From the NCBI RefSeq assembly GCF_006716065.1, contig NZ_VFOL01000001.1, forward strand, positions 3,348,001-3,412,000: a DNA stretch of 64,000 nt, in the 5' to 3' direction. The notes below the pieces were generated by a model. It searched no databases. It was not told the origin of the DNA and saw only the letters and a program-made list of their open reading frames with translations. This DNA is from Salinispora arenicola (GTDB taxonomy: Bacteria > Actinomycetota > Actinomycetes > Mycobacteriales > Micromonosporaceae). Below, piece by piece: positions 1 to 9,995 of the stretch (its first letter is position 1; every line of letters begins with the position of its first letter). The position numbers were made by a program, and so were the translations under genes.

Positions 1-1144
<1,144 letters not shown>

Positions 1145-1196
1145 GCACGCGCAGGCAGCTCGCGGGCGACCCGGTGACGAAGGGAGGGTCGGCCCG

Positions 1197-2396
1197 GTGA
1201 ACATCCGCACCCTCGACGACCTGCTCGCCGAGGAGGTAAAGGGTCGGCGGGTGCTGGTCCGCGCCGACCTGAACGTCCCGCTCGACAAGCAGACCGGCCA
1301 GATCACCGACGACGGCCGGATCCGGGCCGTGCTGCCGACCCTGGGCGCGCTGGTCCAGGCCGGAGCCAAGGTGGTCGTCTGCTCCCATCTGGGGCGGCCG
1401 AAGGGCAGCCCGGATCCCGCGTTCAGTCTGCGCCCGGTCGCCGGGCGGCTCGGTGAGCTGCTCGGTGCGCCGGTGCACTTCGCCGAGGACACGGTCGGCG
1501 ACTCGGCCCGGTCCACCGTGGCGGGTCTGGCCGACGGTCAGGTCGCCCTCCTGGAGAACCTTCGGTTCAACCCGGGGGAGACCAGCAAGGACGAGGCGCA
1601 GCGGGGGGCGTTCGCCGACCAGCTCGCCGCGCTCGCCGACGCGTACGTGGACGACGCCTTCGGCGCGGTGCACCGCCGGCACGCCAGTGTGTACGACGTG
1701 CCGGCCCGGCTGCCACACGTGGCCGGCCGGCTGGTGCTGCGCGAGGTGGAGGTGCTCGGCACGCTCACCGGGGAGCCGGACCGCCCGTACGTGGTGGTGC
1801 TGGGCGGTTCCAAGGTCTCCGACAAGCTGGCGGTGATCGAGGCGCTGCTGCCGAAGGTCGACCGGCTGCTCGTCGGCGGCGGCATGTGCTTCACCTTCCT
1901 CAGGGCGCAGGGCTACGAGGTGGGTTCCTCGCTGCTGGAGGAGGAGATGGTCGAGACCTGCCGGAGCCTGCTGGAGCGCGCCGACGGGAAGATCATGCTT
2001 CCGGTCGACGTGGTGGCGGCGGACGCGTTCGCCCCCGACGCCCCGCACGACACGGTGCGGGCCGACGGGATTCCCAGCAAGCGGGTCGGTCTCGACATCG
2101 GACCGGAGACTGTGGCCGGTTTCGCCGCTGCGCTGCGCGGCGCGCGGACGATCTTCTGGAACGGCCCGATGGGCGTGTTCGAGATGGCGGCGTTCGCGCA
2201 CGGCACCCGCGGCGTCGCCGAGGCGATCGCGAACGCCGACGCGTTCACCGTGGTCGGCGGCGGTGACTCCGCAGCCGCGGTGCGGGCACTCGGCCTCGAC
2301 GAGCAGGCGTTCAGCCACATCTCCACCGGCGGTGGCGCCAGTCTTGAGTACCTGGAGGGCAAGACCCTCCCCGGCATCGCGGCCCTGGAGAACTGA
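1197..2396 (+). CDS. pgk: Phosphoglycerate kinase
   Basis: Cytosolic kinase that transfers phosphate from 1,3-bisphosphoglycerate to ADP, the first ATP-yielding step of lower glycolysis. The 399-residue length fits the family. Visible motifs are the N-terminal substrate-binding [10 protein letters not shown], the SHLGRPKG loop, the hinge region [11 protein letters not shown] and the C-terminal nucleotide site [10 protein letters not shown] plus GGGDSAAAV. The GTG at 1197 follows an AGGGAGGG site at about 1180-1187. The stop TGA (2394-2396) directly abuts the ATG of tpiA, so translation of the two is probably coupled. Confidence 0.97.
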   Translation: MNIRTLDDLLAEEVKGRRVLVRADLNVPLDKQTGQITDDGRIRAVLPTLGALVQAGAKVVVCSHLGRPKGSPDPAFSLRPVAGRLGELLGAPVHFAEDTVGDSARSTVAGLADGQVALLENLRFNPGETSKDEAQRGAFADQLAALADAYVDDAFGAVHRRHASVYDVPARLPHVAGRLVLREVEVLGTLTGEPDRPYVVVLGGSKVSDKLAVIEALLPKVDRLLVGGGMCFTFLRAQGYEVGSSLLEEEMVETCRSLLERADGKIMLPVDVVAADAFAPDAPHDTVRADGIPSKRVGLDIGPETVAGFAAALRGARTIFWNGPMGVFEMAAFAHGTRGVAEAIANADAFTVVGGGDSAAAVRALGLDEQAFSHISTGGGASLEYLEGKTLPGIAALEN

Positions 2397-3188
2397 ATGG
2401 CCAACACCACCCGCCGGCCGCTGATGGCCGGCAACTGGAAGATGAACCTCAACCACCTCGAGGCGAACCTGCTGGTGCAGAAGCTCGCCGCGAGTCTGAC
2501 CGCGAAGCAGCTCACCGATGTCGAGGCGGTGGTGCTACCGCCGTTCACCGACCTGCGGACGGTACAGACCGCCGTCGACGGGGACAAGCTGCTGGTCGGC
2601 TACGGCGCGCAGGACCTTTCCCCGCACGTGTCGGGGGCGCACACCGGCGACATCGCCGGGCCGATGCTGGCGAAGCTGGGCTGCACGTACGTGGTGGTCG
2701 GCCACTCCGAGCGGCGGGCGGACCACCACGAGGACGACGCGGTCGTCAACGGGAAGGTGCAGGCGGCCCTCACCCACGGCCTCACCCCGATCCTCTGCGT
2801 GGGGGAGGGGCTGGAGATCCGGGAACTGGGCAGCCAGGTCGCGCACTGCAGCGACCAGCTCGACGCCGCCCTCAAGGGGCTCTCCGCCGAGCAGGTGGCC
2901 CAGGTCGTCGTCGCGTACGAGCCGGTCTGGGCGATCGGCACCGGCAAGACGGCTACCCCGGAGGACGCCCAGGAGGTGTGCGGGGCGCTCCGTCAGCGGC
3001 TGGCCGGGAACTACGGCCAGGACACGGCCGACCAGGTTCGGATCCTGTACGGCGGGTCGGTCAAGTCGTCCAACGTGGCAGCGATCATGGGCCAGTCGGA
3101 CGTGGACGGGGCTCTTGTCGGCGGTGCCAGCCTCGACGCCGAGGAGTTCGCGAAGATCTGCCGGTTCCCGGAGCACACTGCCGGCTGA
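2397..3188 (+). CDS. tpiA: Triosephosphate isomerase
   Basis: Interconverts dihydroxyacetone phosphate and glyceraldehyde 3-phosphate in the cytosol. The 263-residue TIM barrel shows the N-terminal GNWKMN (catalytic Lys), the electrophile His in VVGHSERR, the catalytic Glu in [12 protein letters not shown] (loop 6) and the phosphate-binding YGGSVKSSN and [10 protein letters not shown]. The ATG follows the pgk stop codon with no gap. A complete family member with no odd residues seen. Confidence 0.97.
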   Translation: MANTTRRPLMAGNWKMNLNHLEANLLVQKLAASLTAKQLTDVEAVVLPPFTDLRTVQTAVDGDKLLVGYGAQDLSPHVSGAHTGDIAGPMLAKLGCTYVVVGHSERRADHHEDDAVVNGKVQAALTHGLTPILCVGEGLEIRELGSQVAHCSDQLDAALKGLSAEQVAQVVVAYEPVWAIGTGKTATPEDAQEVCGALRQRLAGNYGQDTADQVRILYGGSVKSSNVAAIMGQSDVDGALVGGASLDAEEFAKICRFPEHTAG

Positions 3189-3283
3189 TCGCTCGCTATC
3201 CTTGACTCCGCCCGTCCGCCGGTCGGTGCCACCGTGCCCGTTCTGCCCGGGCGAGGATCGCAACGAGAGGACTGTCCCCAGCC

Positions 3284-3544
3284 ATGCCGATCTGGTTCGC
3301 GTACACGTTGATCGTGTTGCTGGTCATTACGAGCGTCATGCTCGTTTTGTTGATCCTGCTACACCGGGGTAAAGGTGGTGGGATGTCCAGCATGTTCGGC
3401 GGCGGGGTCAGCTCCAGCCTGGCGGGGTCGTCGGTCGCCGAGAAGAACCTGGACCGCTACACCGTCCTGGTGGGCATCGTCTGGTTCGCCTGCATCGTCG
3501 GGCTGGGTCTCTGGCTGCGCCTGCAACAGGCCAGCGTCGGCTGA
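3284..3544 (+). CDS. secG: Preprotein translocase subunit SecG
   Basis: Small non-essential subunit of the SecYEG translocon in the plasma membrane. The 86-residue product has two hydrophobic segments (about 4-26 and 60-80) that flank a glycine-rich loop, HRGKGGGMSSMFGGGVSSS, the SecG hallmark. It lies 95 bases after tpiA, as in many actinobacteria, and is followed by a strong hairpin at 3568-3599. GAGAGG at about 3264-3269 is a rather distant ribosome binding site for the ATG. Confidence 0.93.
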   Translation: MPIWFAYTLIVLLVITSVMLVLLILLHRGKGGGMSSMFGGGVSSSLAGSSVAEKNLDRYTVLVGIVWFACIVGLGLWLRLQQASVG

Positions 3545-3567
3545 GTAGCCCGTCGCGTCGTCAGTCC

Positions 3568-3599
3568 GCGCGCGGTCCGTCTCCTGACGGGCCGCGCGC
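3568..3599. terminator. Terminator hairpin between secG and pgl
   Basis: GCGCGCGGTCCGTC (3568-3581) pairs with GACGGGCCGCGCGC (3586-3599) around the loop TCCT: 14 pairs with one G-U in RNA. There is no T-run, as is common in high-GC actinobacteria. It sits just after secG; pgl ends towards it from the other strand 160 bases away, so it may serve both directions. Confidence 0.7.
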
Positions 3600-3761
3600 A
3601 GTCCGTTTCACCCACCCACCCCGGCCGCGTGTCGCCGCTCTCCGGCCGCCCGGCGCGGCTGGTCGCGCGGCCGGCTGCCGCCGACAGTCGATTGCCGAGA
3701 TCCGAAGCCCCGACGGTGCGGTCGCTCGGACCGGAGACGACGGGGCGGGCGCTGTGGCGGC

Positions 3762-4532
3762 TCAGCGCAGGCTGCGGAAGCGGGCGGGTAGGTCGGCCGC
3801 GGCAGCCCGGTCCAGCAGCCAGAGCGTCCGGCTGAGCCCCTGCACTCCGGCGGCCGGTAGCTGCACCGGCCCCGCACCAGCCAGTGCCATGCCCACCGCG
3901 CGTGCCTTGTCCGCGCCGCTGGCGATCAACCACACCTCCTCGGCGGTGTTGATCGTCGGTAGGGTGAGGGTGGTGCGGATCGGCGGTGGTTTCGGGCTGC
4001 CCCGGACGGCACTGACCGGCCGGCTCTCGTAGTGCACCGGATGCTCCGGGAAGACCGACGCCACATGCCCGTCCTCCCCGATCCCCAGCAGGAGCACGTC
4101 GAAGTGGGGGAGAGCGGCGGTGCCCGGGCGAGCCGCCCGGGCGAGTTCCGCCGTGTACCGGGCGGCGGCCTCCTCCGGGTCGCCGCCGGCTGGGTCGTCC
4201 GAGGCCGGCATCGGGTGCACCCGCGCCGGGTCCAGCGGCACCGTGTCCAGCAGCGCCGCCTGTGCCTGCGTCGCGTTGCGCTGTGGGTCACCGGCGGGCA
4301 GGAACCGCTCGTCGCCCCACCACACGTCCACCCGGGACCAGTCGACCGCCTCCCGGGCCGGCAGCGCGGCCACCGCGCGGTAGACGGCCGCGGCGATCCG
4401 CCCGCCGGTCAACACCACCGACGCCTGGCCGCGCCCGGCCTGGGCGTCCAGGAGCCGGACCAGCAGCCGGGCGGCCACCGCCTGCGCCAGCAGATCGGCG
4501 TCGGCGTGGACAGCGACACTCGCCTCACTCAT
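3762..4532 (-). CDS. pgl: 6-phosphogluconolactonase
   Basis: Hydrolyses 6-phosphoglucono-delta-lactone to 6-phosphogluconate, the second step of the oxidative pentose phosphate pathway. The 256-residue protein has the NagB/SugarP-isomerase fold; VDVWWGDERFLP and the GIGEDGHVASVFP active-site loop (general-base His) are typical of bacterial Pgl. The start ATG at 4532 overlaps the opcA stop by four bases (ATGA), so it is last in the tkt-tal-pgi-zwf-opcA-pgl operon. An upstream in-frame extension reads through opcA sequence and is rejected. Confidence 0.95.
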   Translation of the reverse strand: MSEASVAVHADADLLAQAVAARLLVRLLDAQAGRGQASVVLTGGRIAAAVYRAVAALPAREAVDWSRVDVWWGDERFLPAGDPQRNATQAQAALLDTVPLDPARVHPMPASDDPAGGDPEEAAARYTAELARAARPGTAALPHFDVLLLGIGEDGHVASVFPEHPVHYESRPVSAVRGSPKPPPIRTTLTLPTINTAEEVWLIASGADKARAVGMALAGAGPVQLPAAGVQGLSRTLWLLDRAAAADLPARFRSLR

Positions 4533-5542
4533 GCCCGTGCGACTCCAGGGTGCGTGCTGATCCCCGCCTCGGCCCGACGGGCCTCCGTCGGATCCTTCCA
4601 CACATGTACCCGCTGCGCAGGGCGGTGCTCCAGCCCGGTGAGCCCCGCCGCGGCACCGAGCGCCTCCGCGTACACCTGGTCGGCGTCGAGTCGGCGCAAC
4701 TCCTCGGCCAACTCGTCTCCGAGCGGCCGGCGTACCAGCGGCAGCAGGCGGTCCTCCTGCCCGGAGCGCCGGAACACGGCCATGCCGTCGTTGCGGGTCA
4801 GCGTCAGCTCGTCGCCGTTGGCACAGCGCAACTGCACCTCGTGCATCCGGGGGTACTCGTCGGCGTGCCGCCACTGCGGGTCGATCCCCAGCCGGGCCGC
4901 CAGCCAGCCGCGCATCAGCGCGGCCGTCGGATCGGTGGACGGTGCCACCACCGTGGCTTCGGTGACCTGCGCCTCGGTGGTGTCGAACGCGCCCGCCACG
5001 AGGGTGCGCCACAACGTGATCCGGGTCCAGGCCAGGTCGGTGTCACCGGGCGCGTAGTCGTGCGCCCGCCGCCGCAGCGCCTCGATCGGGTCGTCGGCTT
5101 GTGCGGCGTCGGTGATCCGCCGGTCGGCGACCACGCCGAGGAAGTCGGTGGCGATCTCGGCCGGCGGGTCGGCGTGCCACCAGGTCACCACCGGCACGTC
5201 CGGCACCAGCAGCGGCATCACCACCGACTCGGCGTGCAGGGCCAGCCGTCCGTACATCCGGGCCACCACCGCCTCACCGGGGCCGAGCCGACCACCCACG
5301 ACGATCTCCGCGTCCAGCCGGTTCCGGTCCCGATCCACGTCCGAACGAACCACGATCAACAACCGGCACGGGTGGGCGGCGGAGGCGATCGTCGCCGCGG
5401 CCTCCGCCTCGCGGACCCGCTTCTCGTCGACCACCACGATCAGGGTGAGCGCCATGCCGCTGGCCACCCCGCCGGCGCTGCGCCGCTCAGCGGCGAGCGC
5501 CTTGACCACCTCGTTGCCGGTGGTGTCCCACAGCCCGATCAC
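4529..5542 (-). CDS. opcA: Glucose-6-phosphate dehydrogenase assembly protein OpcA
   Basis: OpcA-family partner of glucose-6-phosphate dehydrogenase. In actinobacteria and cyanobacteria it is needed for the assembly or allosteric activation of Zwf. The 337-residue product begins VIGLWDTTGNEVVKAL from a GTG at 5542 with a GGGAGG site nearby, and keeps the conserved VPDVPVVTWWHADPP segment. A longer in-frame reading from 5644 overlaps the 3' end of zwf and lacks family support. It lies 34 bases after zwf and overlaps pgl by four bases, consistent with a shared transcript. Confidence 0.93.
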   Translation of the reverse strand: MIGLWDTTGNEVVKALAAERRSAGGVASGMALTLIVVVDEKRVREAEAAATIASAAHPCRLLIVVRSDVDRDRNRLDAEIVVGGRLGPGEAVVARMYGRLALHAESVVMPLLVPDVPVVTWWHADPPAEIATDFLGVVADRRITDAAQADDPIEALRRRAHDYAPGDTDLAWTRITLWRTLVAGAFDTTEAQVTEATVVAPSTDPTAALMRGWLAARLGIDPQWRHADEYPRMHEVQLRCANGDELTLTRNDGMAVFRRSGQEDRLLPLVRRPLGDELAEELRRLDADQVYAEALGAAAGLTGLEHRPAQRVHVWKDPTEARRAEAGISTHPGVARA

Positions 5543-5576
5543 AGGAGCCTCCCGGTCTGCTCGCGTCGCTCGCTGG

Positions 5577-7094
5577 TCACGCCCGCCGCCAGGCGCGGCC
5601 CTCCCGGGCCAGCATCTCATCGGCGGGGCGGGGGCCCCACTCACCGGACCGGTAGGGCTCCGGCGTGGCGCCCGCCCAGGCCCGCTCCAGCGGGTCCACC
5701 ACCGCCCAACTCTGTTCGACCTCGGCGGCGTCCGGAAAGAGAGTCCGGTCGCCGATCAGCACGTCCAACACCAGCCGTTCGTACGCCTCCGGGCTGGCCT
5801 CGGTGAATGCCTCGCCGTACTGGAAGTCCATCGCGATGTCGCGGACCTCCATCGCGCTGCCGGGCACCTTGGAGCCGAACTTGAGTACCACGCCCTCGTC
5901 CGGTTGAACCCGGATGACGAGCTGGTTGTTGCCCAGCGACTCGACGTCGGCGTCGTCGAACGGCAGGTGCGGGGCCTTCTTGAACATGACGGCGACCTCG
6001 GTCACCCGCCGGGGCAACCGCTTGCCGGTGCGGATGTAGAACGGAACCCCCGCCCACCGGCGGTTCTGGATGCCCAGCCGCACCGCGACGTACGTCTCGG
6101 TGGTCGAGTCCGCTGGGACGTCCTTCTCGTTCAGGTAGCCGATCGCGCGTTCGCCGCCCACCCAGCCGGGTAGGTACTGGCCACGTACGGTTCCCTGGCT
6201 CACATCCTCGGGCAGGGTGATGGCCTTGAGTACCTTGAGTTTCTCGGCGCGGATCTCGTCGGCGTCGAAACTGGTGGGTTCCTCCATGGCCACCAGCGCG
6301 AGCAGCTGAAGGAGATGGTTCTGGAGCACGTCGCGGGCGGCGCCGGCCGTGTCGTAGAACCCGGCCCGGCTGCCGATTCCCACGTCCTCGGCCATGGTGA
6401 TCTGGACCGAGTCGACGTACTTCGAGTTCCACAACGGCTCGAACAGGTTGTTGGCGAACCGTAGGGCGAGGATGTTCTGGACGGTCTCCTTGCCCAGATA
6501 ATGGTCGATGCGGAAGACGTCCCGGCTGGTGAAGACGTCGTCGACCAGATTGTTGAGTTCCGTCGCGGAGGGCAGATCGTGCCCGAACGGCTTCTCGACG
6601 ACGACCCGACGCCACCCGCCGCACGTGGCGTTGTCCGCCATTCCGGTACGGGCGAGTTGCTTGAGCACCACCGGGAACGCAGCCGGGGGGATGGCGAAGT
6701 AGAAGGCGGCGTTGCCGGGGATGCCGTGTGACTGTCGTAGTGCCTGCAGTGTGGACGCCAGCCGGTCGAACGCGTCGTTGTCGTCGAACGACCCGCCGAC
6801 GAACTTGATGTTGCCGGCCAGCCGCGCCCACACCTCGTCCCGCCACGGTGTGCGGGCGTACGCCTTCGCCGCCTTGTGGGCGAGCGACTCGAAGTCGCCG
6901 TCACCCCAATCCCGTCGGGCGAAGCCGAGCACGACGAAGCTCGGGGGAAGCAGCCCCCGGTTCGCGAGGTCGTACACCGCCGGTAGCAGTTTTTTGCGGG
7001 CCAGGTCTCCGGTGACGCCGAAGATGACCAGGGCACAGGGTTCCGGGATGCGTGGCAGCCGTCGATCCTGCGGGTCGCGCAACGGGTTTGTCAC
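5577..7094 (-). CDS. zwf: Glucose-6-phosphate 1-dehydrogenase
   Basis: Oxidises glucose 6-phosphate to 6-phosphogluconolactone with reduction of NADP+. The 505-residue length is typical. The N-terminal dinucleotide motif is [13 protein letters not shown], the substrate and catalytic signature is [13 protein letters not shown] (catalytic His), and [10 protein letters not shown] is the conserved coenzyme-site Lys/Pro segment. The start ATG gives [10 protein letters not shown]. It lies 31 bases after pgi and just before opcA, whose product assists it. Confidence 0.96.
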   Translation of the reverse strand: MTNPLRDPQDRRLPRIPEPCALVIFGVTGDLARKKLLPAVYDLANRGLLPPSFVVLGFARRDWGDGDFESLAHKAAKAYARTPWRDEVWARLAGNIKFVGGSFDDNDAFDRLASTLQALRQSHGIPGNAAFYFAIPPAAFPVVLKQLARTGMADNATCGGWRRVVVEKPFGHDLPSATELNNLVDDVFTSRDVFRIDHYLGKETVQNILALRFANNLFEPLWNSKYVDSVQITMAEDVGIGSRAGFYDTAGAARDVLQNHLLQLLALVAMEEPTSFDADEIRAEKLKVLKAITLPEDVSQGTVRGQYLPGWVGGERAIGYLNEKDVPADSTTETYVAVRLGIQNRRWAGVPFYIRTGKRLPRRVTEVAVMFKKAPHLPFDDADVESLGNNQLVIRVQPDEGVVLKFGSKVPGSAMEVRDIAMDFQYGEAFTEASPEAYERLVLDVLIGDRTLFPDAAEVEQSWAVVDPLERAWAGATPEPYRSGEWGPRPADEMLAREGRAWRRA

Positions 7095-7125
7095 ACCGTC
7101 TCCTCGCTCCGCCTCGTTACATCCG

Positions 7126-8805
7126 TCATCGTCGCTTGGGCAGCGCGCCGGTCACCTCCAGCAGCTGGGCCACACCCGCGGACCGGTCGGTCAGGTGCAG
7201 CCGCAACACCGGACGCTTCCGGTCGGCCAGGGCCTGCCGGTCGCCGGCGGCCTGCGCCGCCTGCAGCTCCCCGAAGCTGTACGGCTTTCCGGGCACCGGC
7301 AGGTCAACGTCGACCGTACCCGTTACCTGAAGGAAGCTGCCCACCTGTGGGCCACCCTTGTGATATTGCCCGGTGGAGTGCAGGAACCGCGGGCCCCAAC
7401 CGAAGGTCACCGGCCGGCCGGCCGCCTCGGCCAACATCGGACGTAGTCGGGCCGCGTCGGCGTCGGTGATCCGATCGAGGTAGGCCATGACCGCGAGGTA
7501 GCCGTCGCCGCCGAGGTTGTCGACCAGCCAGCGCAGTGCGCCGGCCAGGTCGTTCGGCACGCCCGCCGGGGCGTATACCTCGATCGCGCCCTCGGTGAAT
7601 GACGGCTGCTCCGTCGGCGCACCCGAGTCCAGGATCTTGTTGGTGTTTTCCTTGCTCTCGGTGACGTTCGGCTGGTTGAACGCGTCGATGCCGAGCACCA
7701 CGCCGGCGATCGCGATCGCGTACTCCCAGGCGAGGAACTGTGCCCCCAACGGCCCGTTGACCGCCACGTCCGGCGTGCCGCCGCCAGCCTCGCCGACAGT
7801 CGGTGCGCCGCCGCCGGGCTCTCCGACGGTCAGGGCGCCGCCGTAGCTGATGGTGAGCACATCCTCGCCGCTGGTGCCGGGGCCGTTCGGGGACTCGACG
7901 ACGACAGGCAGGATGCCGATCCCGGACTTGCCGGTCGACTCCGCGATCAACTGCTCGGCCCAGTCACCGAGCCCGTCGATTCCGGTGCCGTCCGAGACCA
8001 ACGCCACCTTGTCCCGGCCGCCGGTGGCCGCCGCACCCAGCGCGGCACCCAGCGCGAGCGCCGGATTCTCCCGCTCCGCGGTCAACGATCCGGCGAGCGC
8101 GTCCGCCTGGTCCAGCAACTCGGTGACCTCGACCCCGGCCAGCGCCGTCGGGACAAGTCCGAACGCGGTCAGCGCGGAGAACCGCCCGCCGACGTTCGAA
8201 TCGGCCAACACGGTGAACGCTCCCATCTCGGCGGCGGTCGTCGCCAGTGGCGAGCCCGGGTCGGTGACGATCACGAAGTGTCGCCCCGCCTCCGCCTCGG
8301 ACATGCCCGCGTCCAGGAACGCCTGCCAGTACGCCCGGCGCTGACTGTCGGTCTCCACGGTCGAACCGGACTTGCTGGCCACCACGACGACCGTCCGCTC
8401 CAGCCGGTCGGCCAGCGCCGCCCGGACCTGACCCGGGTCGGTGGTGTCCAGGATGGTCAGCGGCCGGCCGAGGGTCCGGGCGATCACCTCCGGGGCCAGC
8501 GACGAACCGCCCATCCCACACAGCACCACGTGATCCAGGTCGCCCAGCTCCGAGGTCAGCTCGGCGAGCTGAGGAAGCAACTCCCGGCTCCGGGTGTGGG
8601 TGTCGACCCAGCCCAGCCGGATCCGCGCCTCGGCCTCGGCCTCCGGGCCCCAGAGCGTGGGGTCCTTCGCGACGAGCCGGCCCGGCACATCGTCCGCCGT
8701 CACCGCCTCCCTGATGGAGGCGGGTGCGGCCCGGTCGACCACGTCCGCCCCGCGTACGGTGAGTCCGGCAGCGGCCTCGACGGGCTGCCCGAGAAGCTCG
8801 CTCAC
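7126..8805 (-). CDS. pgi: Glucose-6-phosphate isomerase
   Basis: Interconverts glucose 6-phosphate and fructose 6-phosphate, linking glycolysis to the pentose phosphate genes around it. The 559-residue protein is the actinobacterial SIS-domain type. [14 protein letters not shown] and [13 protein letters not shown] are the sugar-phosphate binding loops of the first SIS half; the second half contains EWAEQ-like helices and [13 protein letters not shown]. The GTG at 8805 overlaps the tal stop (GTGA). An oddity is a short Gly/Pro-rich insertion of two near-identical TVGE-GGG units in the middle of the protein (about 7785-7845), absent from the Pgi proteins I can recall. Confidence 0.93.
   Translation of the reverse strand: MSELLGQPVEAAAGLTVRGADVVDRAAPASIREAVTADDVPGRLVAKDPTLWGPEAEAEARIRLGWVDTHTRSRELLPQLAELTSELGDLDHVVLCGMGGSSLAPEVIARTLGRPLTILDTTDPGQVRAALADRLERTVVVVASKSGSTVETDSQRRAYWQAFLDAGMSEAEAGRHFVIVTDPGSPLATTAAEMGAFTVLADSNVGGRFSALTAFGLVPTALAGVEVTELLDQADALAGSLTAERENPALALGAALGAAATGGRDKVALVSDGTGIDGLGDWAEQLIAESTGKSGIGILPVVVESPNGPGTSGEDVLTISYGGALTVGEPGGGAPTVGEAGGGTPDVAVNGPLGAQFLAWEYAIAIAGVVLGIDAFNQPNVTESKENTNKILDSGAPTEQPSFTEGAIEVYAPAGVPNDLAGALRWLVDNLGGDGYLAVMAYLDRITDADAARLRPMLAEAAGRPVTFGWGPRFLHSTGQYHKGGPQVGSFLQVTGTVDVDLPVPGKPYSFGELQAAQAAGDRQALADRKRPVLRLHLTDRSAGVAQLLEVTGALPKRR
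7785..7845 (-). repeat. In-frame tandem repeat inside pgi
   Basis: Two roughly 27-30-base units encode [10 protein letters not shown] and [10 protein letters not shown] back to back between two core strands of glucose-6-phosphate isomerase. The near identity suggests a recent slip-strand duplication in a surface loop. It keeps the frame, so the enzyme is probably still functional. Confidence 0.6.
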
Positions 8806-9980
8806 GCGTTGCCCCCCGCCCGCTCGGCGGCCTGCGCGTTGCTTCTGGCGGCGTCGCCGGGGTGGTCGGTGCCCTGGTCGGCGGCGGCGAGGGACCTGCG
8901 GACGCCTTCGAGTAGCTGGTTCCAGCTCGCCTCGAACTTCTCCACCCCCTCGCGTTCCAGGGTGTCGATCACGTCGGTCATGTCGACACCCGCCGACGCC
9001 AGGCCCGCGAAGACCGTCCGGGCCTCGTCGTAGGCCGCGGTCACCGTGTCGCCACTGGTCTCGCCGTGCTCGGCGTAGGCGTTGATCACCGGCTCGGGCA
9101 TCGTGTTGACCGTGCCGGGGGCGATCAGCTCTTCGACGTAGATCACGTCCCGGTAGTCCGGGTTCTTCGTCGAGGTGGAGGCCCACAGCGGTCGCTGCGG
9201 GTGCGCCCCGGCGTCGGCGAGCGCCTGCCACCGGTCGGAGGCGAAGACCTGGCTGTAGCGCTCGTAGGCCAGTCGGGCGTTGGCGACCGCGGCCCGACCG
9301 CGCAGCTTGCTGGCCTGCTCCGAGCCGATCTTCTCCAGCCGCTTGTCGACCTCGGTGTCGACCCGGGAGACGAAGAACGACGCCACTGAGCCGATCTTGG
9401 ACAGGTCGTGGCCGTTCGCCTTGGCCTGCTCCAGGCCGGCCAGGAACGCCTCCATCACCGCCGAATAGCGGTCCAGGCCGAAGATCAGGGTGACGTTGAC
9501 GCTGATCCCCTCGGCCAGGGCCGCGGTGATCGCCGGGAGCCCGGCCTCGGTGGCCGGGATCTTGATGAACAGGTTCGGTCGGTCGACCAGCCACCAGAGC
9601 GCCCGCGCCTCGGCGACGGTCTTGTCCGTCTCGTACGCCAGCCGGGGGTCCACCTCCAGCGAGACCCGTCCGTCCACGCCCGCCGACGCCTCGTACGCCG
9701 GTCGCATCACATCACAGGCCCAGCGCACGTCGTACGCGGTGAGGTTGCGCACCGCCTCCTCGACGGCTATCCCGCGCATGGCGAGGTCGTGCAACTGCCA
9801 GTCGTACTCCTCGGCGTCGCCCAGGGCCTTCGCGAAGATCGTCGGGTTGGTGGTCACGCCGACCAGGTGCTTCTCCCGGCGCAACCGGTCCAGCTCGCCG
9901 GAGCTGAGTCGTATCCGTGAAAGATCATCGAGCCAGACCGCCACGCCCGCGGCGGTGAGCTCACCCAGCCTGTCCGTCAT
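8802..9980 (-). CDS. tal: Transaldolase
   Basis: Transfers a dihydroxyacetone unit between sedoheptulose 7-phosphate and glyceraldehyde 3-phosphate in the non-oxidative pentose phosphate pathway. The 392-residue length matches the longer actinobacterial TalB-like subfamily. The N-terminal [11 protein letters not shown] and GVTTNPTIF are signatures, and the Schiff-base lysine lies in [11 protein letters not shown]. It starts 15 bases after tkt and its stop overlaps the pgi GTG by four bases. Confidence 0.96.
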   Translation of the reverse strand: MTDRLGELTAAGVAVWLDDLSRIRLSSGELDRLRREKHLVGVTTNPTIFAKALGDAEEYDWQLHDLAMRGIAVEEAVRNLTAYDVRWACDVMRPAYEASAGVDGRVSLEVDPRLAYETDKTVAEARALWWLVDRPNLFIKIPATEAGLPAITAALAEGISVNVTLIFGLDRYSAVMEAFLAGLEQAKANGHDLSKIGSVASFFVSRVDTEVDKRLEKIGSEQASKLRGRAAVANARLAYERYSQVFASDRWQALADAGAHPQRPLWASTSTKNPDYRDVIYVEELIAPGTVNTMPEPVINAYAEHGETSGDTVTAAYDEARTVFAGLASAGVDMTDVIDTLEREGVEKFEASWNQLLEGVRRSLAAADQGTDHPGDAARSNAQAAERAGGNA

Positions 9981-9995
9981 GCCGCCTCGCTCCCC

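Noticed and set aside
7126..9594. One 822-residue protein joining pgi with upstream sequence
   Set aside because: The extra N-terminal part reads across tal in the wrong frame; Pgi starts at the GTG at 8805 after an overlap with tal.
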